Shown: positions 49,648 to 58,224 of the stretch, piece after piece
Position numbering within the stretch: position 1 is the first letter of the stretch
Layout: each line of letters starts with the position of its first letter
Assembly: GCF_000383615.1 (NCBI RefSeq)
Contig: NZ_KB911607.1
Coordinates: 50,626 to 114,625, forward strand
Direction of reading: 5' to 3'
DNA length: 64,000 nt
Source of the DNA: Streptomyces canus 299MFChir4.1
GTDB taxonomy: Bacteria > Actinomycetota > Actinomycetes > Streptomycetales > Streptomycetaceae
Position numbers and translations under genes: made by a program
Notes under the pieces: generated by a model
The model's database searches: none
What the model was told of the DNA's origin: nothing
The model's input: the letters and a program-made list of their open reading frames with translations, nothing else

Positions 49648-51777
49648 TCATCCCCGCAGATCCACCAGCAGCGGCGGCGCGTGCTCACCCGTCACCGTGG
49701 TCAGCGACAGCACCGCGTGCCCGGGCGGAACCGCGTGCGCCAGTTCGGACGCGGACCACCGTTCCCGCTCGACCTGCCGTACGGTCACCGCCCGCGCGGT
49801 CGGCGCCTTGCCGGTGATGACCTGGCGCACCGCGTGCAGCACCTTGCCGGCCGGGGTCTCGGCGATGATCTGCCGGTCGGTGACGTCCCGCGCCTCGATC
49901 CACTCCTTGCCCCACACCTCGGCGAAGTCCTGCCCGTCCCACGGAGTGAGCCCGGACAGCGCCATCCGGCACCCGATGGCACCGAGCAGGGGCCCGCGCA
50001 GCGGCCGCGGTACGTCGTCCAGCGTCCGCAGCGTCAGCACCACTCCGGCGTTTCCGGACCGCAGCCGCTGCACGCCCCGTACCGCCTCGGGCGTCACGAT
50101 CCCCGTGGCGTCGTCGACGACCAGACAGGCGAACAGCGACCGGTCCTCGCGCACCGCGACGCTCGCCGTGAACTGCGCGAGCACCAGCCGCGCCAGAATC
50201 CGGGAGGCGTCGGCGTGCCCGCGCTGGGGCAGGTCGATCCGGACCCGGACGGGGTGGTCGAGGGCCTTCAGCGAGAACGGCCGCGACTGCCCGGACGGAT
50301 CGGAGCCCGCACTGTGGAAGAAGGACGCGAACGCGGGCCGGTCGAGCAGCGCGATCCGGTCCGCGAGGATGCCCCCCACATCCCCCGGATTCCCCATCTG
50401 CCGCTCCCGCGCGTCGAGTTCCCGCAGCAGCGACTCCTGCCCGGAGTCCTCGAGCCCCTTCCGCAGCGCGGCCATCGGCCCGGGCGCCCCGTCGAGCAGC
50501 TGCCGCAGCTCCGGTACGGAGGGGAAGCGGCCGTGAACCGCCCGGAACGGCCCGAGGAGCTGGGCGAGCACGGTGGTGGACCGCCGGGTGTCGCCCCCCT
50601 GGTGCGGCTCGGCGAGGTCCCCGACGAGCGCCTCGGCGAGCACGGCCGCGGCCTCGTCCGGATCGGTCGTGCCCCCGTACAGGTCGAGGTCGTACACCGA
50701 CTCCGGATTGCCGATCTGTACGACGACGTCGTAGGAGTCGGCGGGACCGAGCCCCGCGCCCGCGGCACCGACCACCACGACGGCGGCCCGCCCTGCGAGC
50801 GCGTGCAGACACAGCGACTCGGCGATCGGCCTGACGACGGTCCCGGTCTTCCCGGACCCGGCCGGCCCGACGGCGAGCAGCGAGGTCCCGAGCAGCTCGG
50901 GGTCGAGCCCGAGCCCGGCCCCCCGGTACGCGTACGGGTTGCGGGCGTCGTCGGCGGTGGTCCCCAGCCGCACCTGGCCGGTGAGGAGATCATGCCGGGC
51001 GAGCCGGGCGGGCAGGTCCCGCTCCCCGGACGGGTGCAGACAGGCGGCGGCGCCCTCCTGGAGCACGGCACCGGTGAACGTGGCGAGGCTGAACCGGCCA
51101 CTGCGCACGCCCTGCCAGGCCCGCGTGATCCGGGCATGGTCCACGTCCCGCATCAACCCAGCCCTGGCCTCGGCGGCAAGCCGCTCGGCGGCGTCGCCGG
51201 CACCGGCGGCCCGGAGCTGGGGCCATTCGGCGGGGTCTTCGGCAGGCGCCGGGGCGGGCTGCTGCTGCCGCGGCGGCTTCCGGCGCAGGTGCGGCAGGAC
51301 GAAGCGACGCCACACCTCACTCCAGCGGCCGAGGCGCCCTACGACGATCATGATGACGAGAGCGACGATCAGCTCGTACCCCTCGTACAGAAGGTAGTTG
51401 CCGACGCCACTGCCGCCGCCGCGCCAGGCATCGGGGATGAGCAGCTTGAACGGCAGGAGCCACCAGTCGCCGACATACCCGTTCTGAAGCAGCGACCAGA
51501 CGAGCCATCCGACGAGAAACGCGATCAGCGCGCCACTGATCAGCTGGCGCCCGGGGATGAGCTCCGGTTCCGCCTCCGGCCGGGGCCGGTGGCCGAACCG
51601 CCACACCCCGGGCAGCGTCTCGGGCCGAGGCGTCCGCAGCCATGTCAGGAACGCCGAGCTGCCCGTGAGCGAGGAAACCGAGGGCGCTTCCGTGGGCATC
51701 GGCGGCATCGCCCCCCGTGCCCGCGGCACAGGATTCGCATGCGTACCCCGCGCGTCCTGCGTCCCGTCGCTGTCCAT
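49648..51777 (-). CDS. Membrane-anchored VirD4/HerA-like ATPase
   Basis: A 709-residue protein. Two membrane segments near the N-terminus (GALIAFLVGWLVWSLLQ and LIVALVIMIVVG) are followed by a P-loop ATPase domain with Walker A VGPAGSGKTGTVV (Lys310) and a Walker B strand near FACLVVDDATG. The layout resembles type IV coupling proteins/TraM-like or FtsK-HerA DNA pumps, but no relaxase, transfer gene or phage is nearby. It seems to be a chromosomal, conserved actinomycete protein of unknown task. The ATG at 51777 has GGGGAG about ten bases upstream and is preferred over a GTG at 51810. Confidence 0.75.
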   Translation of the reverse strand: MDSDGTQDARGTHANPVPRARGAMPPMPTEAPSVSSLTGSSAFLTWLRTPRPETLPGVWRFGHRPRPEAEPELIPGRQLISGALIAFLVGWLVWSLLQNGYVGDWWLLPFKLLIPDAWRGGGSGVGNYLLYEGYELIVALVIMIVVGRLGRWSEVWRRFVLPHLRRKPPRQQQPAPAPAEDPAEWPQLRAAGAGDAAERLAAEARAGLMRDVDHARITRAWQGVRSGRFSLATFTGAVLQEGAAACLHPSGERDLPARLARHDLLTGQVRLGTTADDARNPYAYRGAGLGLDPELLGTSLLAVGPAGSGKTGTVVRPIAESLCLHALAGRAAVVVVGAAGAGLGPADSYDVVVQIGNPESVYDLDLYGGTTDPDEAAAVLAEALVGDLAEPHQGGDTRRSTTVLAQLLGPFRAVHGRFPSVPELRQLLDGAPGPMAALRKGLEDSGQESLLRELDARERQMGNPGDVGGILADRIALLDRPAFASFFHSAGSDPSGQSRPFSLKALDHPVRVRIDLPQRGHADASRILARLVLAQFTASVAVREDRSLFACLVVDDATGIVTPEAVRGVQRLRSGNAGVVLTLRTLDDVPRPLRGPLLGAIGCRMALSGLTPWDGQDFAEVWGKEWIEARDVTDRQIIAETPAGKVLHAVRQVITGKAPTARAVTVRQVERERWSASELAHAVPPGHAVLSLTTVTGEHAPPLLVDLRG

Positions 51778-51893
51778 CGCCCCTGCTCCCCGACCAGCCG
51801 TTCCGTCCACCGTCAGCGGTCAATCTAACGCGCCCGCAAAGGGAGTTCACCGATTGCGGGGCCGCGCCGTCACACCGTCCCGGAAACGGGCTA

Positions 51894-51928
51894 TGTCCAC
51901 CACGGACAACGCGCTCCCGCGACAACGC
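51894..51928 (+). promoter_or_regulatory. Repeat elements upstream of gabT
   Basis: TGTCC-ACCAC-GGACA is a perfect inverted repeat (51894-51908). It overlaps the first of two GACAACGC direct repeats (51905-51912 and 51921-51928), spaced 16 bp start to start. They lie in the divergent region between the ATPase gene and gabT and are candidate binding sites for the PucR-type or another regulator. Confidence 0.45.
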
Positions 51929-52029
51929 CCACATGGAGCATGCCCACCCCCCGTCCCCCGTCCTAGCCTGCGAGAAAAGACTGGACACAGTCCGCGACAT
52001 CTCCGCCCGCAACACCCCAGGAGCCCCTC

Positions 52030-53364
52030 ATGAACGCACTTCCGCAGGAGCGCCGCGTCGTCACCGCCATCCCCGGACCCAAGTCGCAGGAGCTGCAGGC
52101 CCGCCGGGTCGCCGCGGTCGCGCAGGGTGTGGGGTCCGTACTGCCCGTCTTCACGGCGCGCGCGGGCGGCGGGATCATCGAGGACGTCGACGGGAACCGG
52201 CTGATCGACTTCGGTTCGGGCATCGCCGTGACGTCCGTCGGCGCCTCCGCCGAGGCCGTCGTGCGCCGGGCCTCCGCCCAGCTCGCCGACTTCACCCACA
52301 CCTGTTTCATGGTCACCCCCTACGAGGGCTACGTGGAGGTCGCCGAGGCCCTCGCCGAGCTCACCCCGGGTGACCACGCCAAGAAGTCGGCCCTGTTCAA
52401 CAGCGGCGCCGAGGCCGTCGAGAACGCCGTCAAGATCGCGCGGGCGTACACCAAGCGGCAGGCCGTCGTCGCGTTCGACCACGGCTACCACGGCCGCACC
52501 AACCTCACCATGGCGCTGACCGCGAAGAACATGCCGTACAAGCACGGCTTCGGACCCTTCGCCCCCGAGGTGTACCGCGTGCCCGTCGCGTACGGCTACC
52601 GCTGGCCCACCGGCCCCGAGAACGCCGGGCCCGAGGCCGCCGCCCAGGCCATCGACCAGATCACCAAGCAGGTCGGCCCGGAGAACGTCGCCGCGATCAT
52701 CATCGAGCCGGTGCTCGGCGAGGGCGGCTTCATCGAGCCGGCTAAGGGCTTCCTGCCGGCGATCAGCCAGTTCGCCCAGGACAACGGAATCGTGTTCGTG
52801 GCGGACGAGATCCAGTCCGGCTTCTGCCGCACCGGCCAGTGGTTCGCCTGCGAGGACGAGGGCATCGTCCCGGACCTGATCACCACCGCCAAGGGCATCG
52901 CCGGCGGTCTTCCGCTCGCCGCCGTCACCGGCCGCGCCGAGATCATGGACGCCGCCCACGCCGGCGGTCTCGGCGGCACGTACGGCGGCAACCCGGTCGC
53001 ATGCGCCGGCGCGCTCGGCGCCATCGAGACGATGAAGGAGCTCGACCTCAACGCGCGGGCGAAGGCGATCGAGGCCACGATGAAGGCCCGTCTGACCGCG
53101 ATGGCCGAGAAGTTCGACATCGTCGGCGACATCCGCGGCCGCGGCGCCATGATCGCCATCGAGCTCGTCAAGGACCGTACGACCAAGGAGCCGAACCCGG
53201 AGGCGACCGCCGCGCTCGCCAAGGCGTGCCACCAGGAGGGCCTGCTGGTCCTGACCTGTGGCACCTACGGCAACGTGCTGCGCTTCCTGCCCCCGCTCGT
53301 CATCGGCGAGGACCTGCTGAACGAGGGCCTCGACATCATCGAGCAGGCCTTCGCCGGCATCTGA
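52030..53364 (+). CDS. gabT: 4-aminobutyrate aminotransferase
   Basis: A 444-residue class III PLP aminotransferase. It transfers the amino group of GABA to 2-oxoglutarate, giving succinic semialdehyde. Segments: LIDFGSGIAVTSVGASAEAVV, NSGAEAVENAVKIARAYT, the pyridoxal-Asp region VFVADEIQSGFCRTG, the Schiff-base lysine in TTAKGIAGGLPLAAV (Lys288), and the C-terminal CGTYGNVLRFLPPLVI typical of GabT. The ATG has CAGGAG six to eight bases upstream. A terminator follows. It supplies the step linking the polyamine operon to the tricarboxylic-acid cycle. Confidence 0.94.
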   Translation: MNALPQERRVVTAIPGPKSQELQARRVAAVAQGVGSVLPVFTARAGGGIIEDVDGNRLIDFGSGIAVTSVGASAEAVVRRASAQLADFTHTCFMVTPYEGYVEVAEALAELTPGDHAKKSALFNSGAEAVENAVKIARAYTKRQAVVAFDHGYHGRTNLTMALTAKNMPYKHGFGPFAPEVYRVPVAYGYRWPTGPENAGPEAAAQAIDQITKQVGPENVAAIIIEPVLGEGGFIEPAKGFLPAISQFAQDNGIVFVADEIQSGFCRTGQWFACEDEGIVPDLITTAKGIAGGLPLAAVTGRAEIMDAAHAGGLGGTYGGNPVACAGALGAIETMKELDLNARAKAIEATMKARLTAMAEKFDIVGDIRGRGAMIAIELVKDRTTKEPNPEATAALAKACHQEGLLVLTCGTYGNVLRFLPPLVIGEDLLNEGLDIIEQAFAGI

Positions 53365-53384
53365 CGTCTCGGGGGCAACACGGC

Positions 53385-53415
53385 AGGTCGGAAGCGGACC
53401 CGCGCCTTCCGACCT
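53385..53415 (+). terminator. Terminator of gabT
   Basis: AGGTCGGAAG (53385-53394) pairs with CTTCCGACCT (53406-53415), about 20 bases after the stop codon. Confidence 0.8.
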
Positions 53416-53557
53416 CAGCCGTCACAGCCCTGACACCCCTTGGGATTCCGGGGCTGCGGTGGCGAGCGGCAGAGGGTGTGAAGAAGGTGTGCGAGGTGGC
53501 CGTGAGGATGGGATTCTGTCTGTCGTACGCCGTCGCGCTGCCGTAGGTTTTATCGAG

Positions 53558-54379
53558 ATGAGAGATACACCCCGCCCACAGGGGACTGTGGGCGACATCA
53601 GGCCGGGGCCTCCCCAGCTTCGACCTGGTCGTGCCCTCGCGCACACAACTGGAGCTTCCGGCTCTGGATCTCTTCACCGATCGGACAGTCGCCCGCCCCA
53701 AACCCCCCGGGGCGGCCGGCAACCCGATCTGATCGGCCGCCCCGGAACCACCCCCCCTGTTCCGGGGCGGCCGGCCTTCCTCATCCTCCTTCTCGGAATT
53801 CCTGCCCTCCTCTTCGCCCTGATCACCTGGCAGGTCGTCGAGGACGGGCCGCTTCTGCGTGTCGACGAGCGGGTCAGCCGCGCCCTGGTCCATCCGGACC
53901 GCGTCTCGGCGGGCCTCTCCGACCTGGGCAATGCCGAGGTCGCGATCCCGGTCCTGGCCGTGGCTCTTCTCTGGTCGGCCTGGCAGGCGCGTCGCGCCGG
54001 TACGGACCGCTGGTGGCTGCCGTCCACCGCGGCGGCCGTCCTGATGGCCCTGGTCCCGGCCCTGGTGGTCCCCCTGAAGGAACTCATCGACCGTCCGGGC
54101 ACGGCCGTGTCGTCCGGGACCGGCTACTACCCCTCGGGCCACACCGCCACGGCCGCCGTCGCGTACGGCGCCGCCACCCTCCTGGTCCTGCCCTGGCTGC
54201 GGTCCACCCGGACCCGCCGCGCACTCGTCATCGGCTACGGCCTTCTCATCCTCGGCGTCTCCTTCGGCCTGGTCCGCCGCGGCTGGCACTGGCCCCTGGA
54301 CGTGGTGGGCAGCTGGTGCCTCTGCACGGTCCTGCTGCTCGGACTCTGGCTCTTCCTGGCACGGCACAGCCGCCGCTGA
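53558..54379 (+). CDS. PAP2-superfamily membrane phosphatase
   Basis: A protein of about 273 residues from the ATG at 53558. An N-terminal Pro/Gly/Arg-rich cytoplasmic leader of about 75 residues precedes six membrane segments (FLILLLGIPALLFALITWQV and later ones). The three PAP2 motifs are present: PLKELIDRPG, YYPSGHTATAAV and LVRRGWHWPLDVVGSW. It would remove phosphate from a lipid phosphate such as phosphatidic acid or undecaprenyl diphosphate on the outer face. The start is uncertain: no clear ribosome site is visible; a GTG at 53588 has AGGGGA upstream but at tight spacing. Confidence 0.8.
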   Translation: MRDTPRPQGTVGDIRPGPPQLRPGRALAHTTGASGSGSLHRSDSRPPQTPRGGRQPDLIGRPGTTPPVPGRPAFLILLLGIPALLFALITWQVVEDGPLLRVDERVSRALVHPDRVSAGLSDLGNAEVAIPVLAVALLWSAWQARRAGTDRWWLPSTAAAVLMALVPALVVPLKELIDRPGTAVSSGTGYYPSGHTATAAVAYGAATLLVLPWLRSTRTRRALVIGYGLLILGVSFGLVRRGWHWPLDVVGSWCLCTVLLLGLWLFLARHSRR

Positions 54380-54466
54380 ACTCCTGGGCACACTGGGCGT
54401 GGTCGCTGTCGGCGGGGGAGGCCCGCAGCGCCGCACTCCCACTGTGCACAGGAGTCCTCGACTCCG

Positions 54467-54490
54467 CGTCGGCCGCACGGGCGGCCGACG
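54467..54490. terminator. Hairpin between the PAP2 gene and the leftward hypothetical gene
   Basis: A perfect 10-bp stem CGTCGGCCGC / GCGGCCGACG with loop ACGG, between two converging genes. Confidence 0.8.
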
Positions 54491-54511
54491 AGGCGTGCTG
54501 TGACCGTCGGC

Positions 54512-54967
54512 TCAGCCGTCGCCCTCCGTCGCCAGGCCCGCCGCCGCCTCGTGCATCGCGAGTTCCAGCAGCGCCGGATCGACGAGGATGCCGGAGCCGT
54601 CCGGCGGGACCAGCCAGCGCACCCCTCCCCCGGCCACCCGGCCCGGATACGGCACGACGATCCAGGTACCGGCGCCGGCCGTACGGATACCGGTGCCCAG
54701 CCAGCGGGCCGCGGTGCCCGGCGGCACGAAGAACCCCATGCGCGCGTCGCCGAAGTCGACGAGCACCGGGCCGAGCCGGTCGAGGATGCGGGTCAGGACA
54801 TCGAGCGTCGGATAGCCCAGCTCGCCCGGCAGGATCAGTACGTCCCAGGCCTTGCCGGCCGGAAGCAGCGCCACCCCGAGGGGGTTGCGCTCCCACTCCC
54901 AGCGGCACGCCTCGGGATCCGGTGCGACGGATGCCAGCCACTCGACCGCCGTCTTCGCCCCAGTCAT
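54512..54967 (-). CDS. Conserved actinobacterial protein of unknown function
   Basis: A 151-residue soluble protein. It contains VEWLASVAPDPEACRWEWER, LLPAGKAWDVLILP, GPVLVDFGDARMGFFVPPGTAARW, GTWIVVPYPG and RWLVPPDGSGILVDPALLELA. The GFFVPPGTA / WIVVP pattern looks like that of primase-polymerase-like small proteins conserved in Streptomyces, but no catalytic residues can be assigned, so function is left open. The ribosome site GGGAGG lies seven bases before the ATG and is buried in a long hairpin, suggesting translational control. Confidence 0.7.
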   Translation of the reverse strand: MTGAKTAVEWLASVAPDPEACRWEWERNPLGVALLPAGKAWDVLILPGELGYPTLDVLTRILDRLGPVLVDFGDARMGFFVPPGTAARWLGTGIRTAGAGTWIVVPYPGRVAGGGVRWLVPPDGSGILVDPALLELAMHEAAAGLATEGDG

Positions 54968-54971
54968 GAGA

Positions 54972-55025
54972 AGACCTCCCTTTCTCTCGTCGACGCCTGT
55001 CGCGTCACGAGGGAGAGGAAGGTCT
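54972..55025 (-). promoter_or_regulatory. Long leader hairpin that buries a ribosome-binding site
   Basis: An outer stem of 19 positions pairs 54972-54990 with 55007-55025; on the mRNA strand I count 16 Watson-Crick pairs, one G-U and two mismatches. After one bulged base an inner 5-bp stem pairs GACGC (54992-54996) with GCGTC (55002-55006) and closes a 5-base loop. The 3' arm contains AAAGGGAGG, the ribosome site of the hypothetical gene, which ends seven bases before the ATG. Confidence 0.7.
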
Positions 55026-55087
55026 CCCGGCGAGCATTACGCGGGTTCTGACCACCCGTTGGAGTGAATCAGATCACATACGATCGT

Positions 55088-56491
55088 TCAGCTGTCGAAT
55101 CCCAGACCGAACCTGTCCATGGTCCGCAGCCACAGGTTGCGCCGCCCGCCGTGCGCGTCGGCCCGGGCCAGGGACCACTTGGTGAGGGCGATGCCGGTCC
55201 AGGCGAAGGGTTCCGGCGGGAACGGCAGCGGCTTCTTGCGGACCATCTCCAGCGAGGTCCGCTCGGTGGTCTCCCCGGCCAGCAGGTCCAGCATCACGTC
55301 CGCCCCGAACCGGGTCGCCCCGACGCCGAGCCCCGTGTAGCCGGCCGCGTACGCCACCTTGCCGTGGTGGGCGGTGCCGTAGAACGCGGAGAACCGCGAG
55401 CAGGTGTCGATCGCGCCGCCCCACGCGTGCGTGAAGCGGACGCCCTCCAGTTGCGGGAAGCAGGTGAAGAAGTGCCCCGCGAGCTTGGCGTAGGTCTTCG
55501 GCCGGTCGTCGTACTCGGCCCGCACCCGGCCGCCGTACGGGTAGACCGCGTCGTAGCCGCCCCACAGGATGCGGTTGTCGGCGGAGAGCCGGAAGTAGTG
55601 GAACTGGTTGGCGCTGTCCCCGAGCCCCTGGCGGTTCTTCCAGCCGATCGACGCGAGCTGCTGCTCGCTCAGCGGCTCGGTCATCAGGGCGTAGTCGTAG
55701 ACCGGCACGGTGTACGCCCGCACCCGCTTGACCAGGTTCGGGAAGATGTTCGTGCCGAGCGCGACCTTCCGGGCCCGGACGGAGCCGTACGGAGTGCGTA
55801 CGGCCATGCCGGCGCCGTGCGTCCGCAGAGTGAGGGCGGGGGTGTGCTCCCAGATGCGGACGCCGAGCCTCAGACACGCCCGCTTCAGGCCCCACACGAG
55901 CTTGGCCGGGTTGAGCATGGCCACGCCCCGGCGGTCCCACAGCCCGGCCTCGAAGGTCGGTGAGGCGACCTGTTCGCGCATCGCGTCGGCGTCCAGGAAG
56001 TCGACGCCGCCGGCCAGGCCCTTCTCCTGGAGCTCCTCGTACCAGTCACGCAGTTCCCGGGCCTGGTACGGCTCGGTCGCCACGTCGATCTCGCCGGTGC
56101 GCTCGAACTCGCAGTCGAGATCGTGCCGGGCGATCGCCTTCTCGATCTCGTCGAGGTTGCGGGCGCCCAGCTCCTCCAGCTTGTGGATCTCGTCCGGCCA
56201 GCGGGTCAGCCCGTTGGACAGGCCGTGGGTGAGGGAGGCGGCGCAGAAGCCGCCGTTGCGACCGGAGGCGGCCCAGCCCACCTCGCGGCCTTCCAGCAGG
56301 ACGACATCCCGCCCCGGATCGCGCTCCTTCGCGTTGAGCGCGGTCCACAATCCGCTGTAGCCGCCGCCCACCACCAGCAGGTCGCAGGTCTCGGCGCCGG
56401 TGAGGGCGGGCTCGGGGTGGGGTCTGTCGGGGTCGTCCAGCCAGTACGGGACCGGCCGGGCTTCGGAAAGTGCCTTTGTCCAACGGCTCAT
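55088..56491 (-). CDS. FAD-dependent amine oxidase (PuuB-like, DAO family)
   Basis: A 467-residue flavoenzyme. After a 35-residue leader (ALSEARPVPYWLDD) comes the Rossmann motif CDLLVVGGGYSGLWTALN, then GREVGWAASGRNGGFC, as in gamma-glutamylputrescine oxidase and related D-amino-acid-oxidase-type enzymes. The C-terminal FAD motif is VAYAAGYTGLGVGATRFGADVMLDLL. It would oxidise putrescine or its gamma-glutamyl form to the aldehyde; the free or conjugated substrate cannot be decided, and no glutamylputrescine synthetase gene lies in the window. The ATG lies two bases beyond the PotC stop, last gene of the polyamine operon. Confidence 0.87.
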   Translation of the reverse strand: MSRWTKALSEARPVPYWLDDPDRPHPEPALTGAETCDLLVVGGGYSGLWTALNAKERDPGRDVVLLEGREVGWAASGRNGGFCAASLTHGLSNGLTRWPDEIHKLEELGARNLDEIEKAIARHDLDCEFERTGEIDVATEPYQARELRDWYEELQEKGLAGGVDFLDADAMREQVASPTFEAGLWDRRGVAMLNPAKLVWGLKRACLRLGVRIWEHTPALTLRTHGAGMAVRTPYGSVRARKVALGTNIFPNLVKRVRAYTVPVYDYALMTEPLSEQQLASIGWKNRQGLGDSANQFHYFRLSADNRILWGGYDAVYPYGGRVRAEYDDRPKTYAKLAGHFFTCFPQLEGVRFTHAWGGAIDTCSRFSAFYGTAHHGKVAYAAGYTGLGVGATRFGADVMLDLLAGETTERTSLEMVRKKPLPFPPEPFAWTGIALTKWSLARADAHGGRRNLWLRTMDRFGLGFDS

Positions 56492-56493
56492 GC

Positions 56494-57294
56494 CTACGCC
56501 TTTTGCCTGTTCCGACGATTTCCGATGACCATCGAGACCAGCACGAGCAGCACGGCGACGAGGAACATGGTCGTACCGATGACATTGATCTGCACGGGCG
56601 TGCCGCGCTGTGCCGAACCCCAGACGAACATGGGGAAGGTGACGGTCGAGCCCGCGTTGAAATTGGTGATGATGAAATCGTCGAAGGAGAGCGCGAAGGA
56701 CAGCAACGCGCCCGCGGCGATTCCGGGCGCCGCGATGGGCAGGGTCACCCGGAGGAAGGTCTGGACGGGACTCGCGTACAGATCCCGGGCTGCCTCCTCC
56801 AGGCGCGGGTCCATCGACATCACGCGCGCCTTGACGGCGACGACGACAAAGCTGAGGCAGAACATGATGTGGGCGATCAGAATCGTCCAGAAACCCAGCT
56901 GAGCACCCAGGTTGAGGAACAGGGTGAGCAGCGAGGCCGCCATGACGACCTCGGGCATCGCCATCGGCAGGAAGATCAGCGAGTTCACGGTGCCCCGCGC
57001 GCGGAACCGGTAACGGACCAGCGCGAAGGCGATCATGCTGCCGAGGACGGTCGCGCCGACCGTCGCCCAGAAGGCGATCTGGAGGCTGATCGACAGCGAG
57101 CCGCACATGTCGGCGACGCCGCAGGGGTCCTTCCAGGCGTCCGTGGAGAACTGCTGCCACTGGTAGTTGAAGCGCCCCTTCGGTTTGTTGAAGGAGAACA
57201 CCGTGACGACGATGTTCGGCAGCAGGAGATATCCGAGAGTCAGCAGTCCCGCGATGACGACGAAATGACGCTTGAGCCAGTTGACGAGGGCCAT
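56494..57294 (-). CDS. potC: Polyamine ABC transporter permease PotC
   Basis: A 266-residue inner-membrane protein with six helices (FVVIAGLLTLGYLLLPNIVVTVFSF opening, then SLSISLQIAFWATVGATVLGS and others). The EAA loop is LEEAARDLYASPVQTFLRVTLPIA, followed by SFALSFDDFIITNFNAG, a stretch highly typical of PotC. It forms the channel with PotB. Its ATG starts at the base next to the PotB stop. Confidence 0.92.
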   Translation of the reverse strand: MALVNWLKRHFVVIAGLLTLGYLLLPNIVVTVFSFNKPKGRFNYQWQQFSTDAWKDPCGVADMCGSLSISLQIAFWATVGATVLGSMIAFALVRYRFRARGTVNSLIFLPMAMPEVVMAASLLTLFLNLGAQLGFWTILIAHIMFCLSFVVVAVKARVMSMDPRLEEAARDLYASPVQTFLRVTLPIAAPGIAAGALLSFALSFDDFIITNFNAGSTVTFPMFVWGSAQRGTPVQINVIGTTMFLVAVLLVLVSMVIGNRRNRQKA

Positions 57295-58224
57295 TTAAAC
57301 CAGATCCTCCGTCCCGGACTTGCGGATGTAGAAGGTGACCATGAGGAGAATCGCGGCCATGAGGATGAAGGAGAGGGCTGCCGCCGTCGGATAGTCCAGA
57401 ATCCGCAGGAACTGGGTCTGGATGACGTTTCCGATCATGCGCGTGTCGGTCGAGCCGAGGAGTTCGGCGTTGACGTAGTCGCCGGCCGCCGGGATGAAGG
57501 TCAGCAGCGTCCCGGAGACCACGCCCGGCATCGACAGCGGGAAGGTCACCTTGCGGAAGGTGGTGACCGGCTTGGCGTACAGATCGCCCGCCGCCTCGTG
57601 CAGCCGCCCGTCGATCCGCTCCAGCGAGGTGTACAGCGGCAGGATCATGAACGGCAGGAAGTTGTACGTCAGACCGCACACCACCGCGAGCGGCGTGGCC
57701 AGGACGCGGTCGCCGGTGGTCCAGCCGAGCCAGCTGGTGACGTCCAGGACGTGCAGGCTGTTGAGGGCGCCGACGACCGGACCGCCGTCCGCGAGGATCG
57801 TCTTCCAGGCGAGGGTGCGGATCAGGAAGCTGGTGAAGAACGGCGCGATCACCAGGACCATGATCAGGTTTCGCCAGCGCCCCGCGCGGAAGGCGATGAG
57901 GTAGGCGAGCGGATACCCGAGCACCAGGCAGAGGATCGTCGCGGCACCGGCGTACAGGATCGACCGCAGGAACTGCGGCCAGTAGTCGGCCAGCGCGTCC
58001 CAGTAGGTCGCGAAGTGCCAGGTGACCTTGTAACCGGTTTCCAGGGAGCCCGTCTGCACGGACGTGGAGGCCTGGTAGATCATCGGCAGCGCGAAGAAGA
58101 CCAGCAGCCACAGGATGCCGGGCAGCAGCAGCCAGTACGGCGTGAAGCGGCCCCTCTTGCGCGGGGGCTTCTTCCCGGGCGCGGTCGGGCTGAGAGGCGG
58201 GGGCGCCTCGGTGAGCGTCGCCAT
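57295..58224 (-). CDS. potB: Polyamine ABC transporter permease PotB
   Basis: A 309-residue inner-membrane protein. A Pro/Lys-rich cytoplasmic leader is followed by six helices, starting with PYWLLLPGILWLLVFFALPM. The EAA loop is LHEAAGDLYAKPVTTFRKVTFPLS. IAPFFTSFLIRTLAWKTIL and FIPAAGDYVNAELLG are PotB hallmarks. Its ATG overlaps the PotA stop by one base (TGATG), indicating coupling. Confidence 0.92.
   Translation of the reverse strand: MATLTEAPPPLSPTAPGKKPPRKRGRFTPYWLLLPGILWLLVFFALPMIYQASTSVQTGSLETGYKVTWHFATYWDALADYWPQFLRSILYAGAATILCLVLGYPLAYLIAFRAGRWRNLIMVLVIAPFFTSFLIRTLAWKTILADGGPVVGALNSLHVLDVTSWLGWTTGDRVLATPLAVVCGLTYNFLPFMILPLYTSLERIDGRLHEAAGDLYAKPVTTFRKVTFPLSMPGVVSGTLLTFIPAAGDYVNAELLGSTDTRMIGNVIQTQFLRILDYPTAAALSFILMAAILLMVTFYIRKSGTEDLV

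Noticed and set aside
49648..51777. The VirD4/HerA-like gene as evidence of an integrated conjugative element
   Set aside because: No integrase, att repeats, relaxase or replication gene was found nearby, and base composition matches its neighbours.
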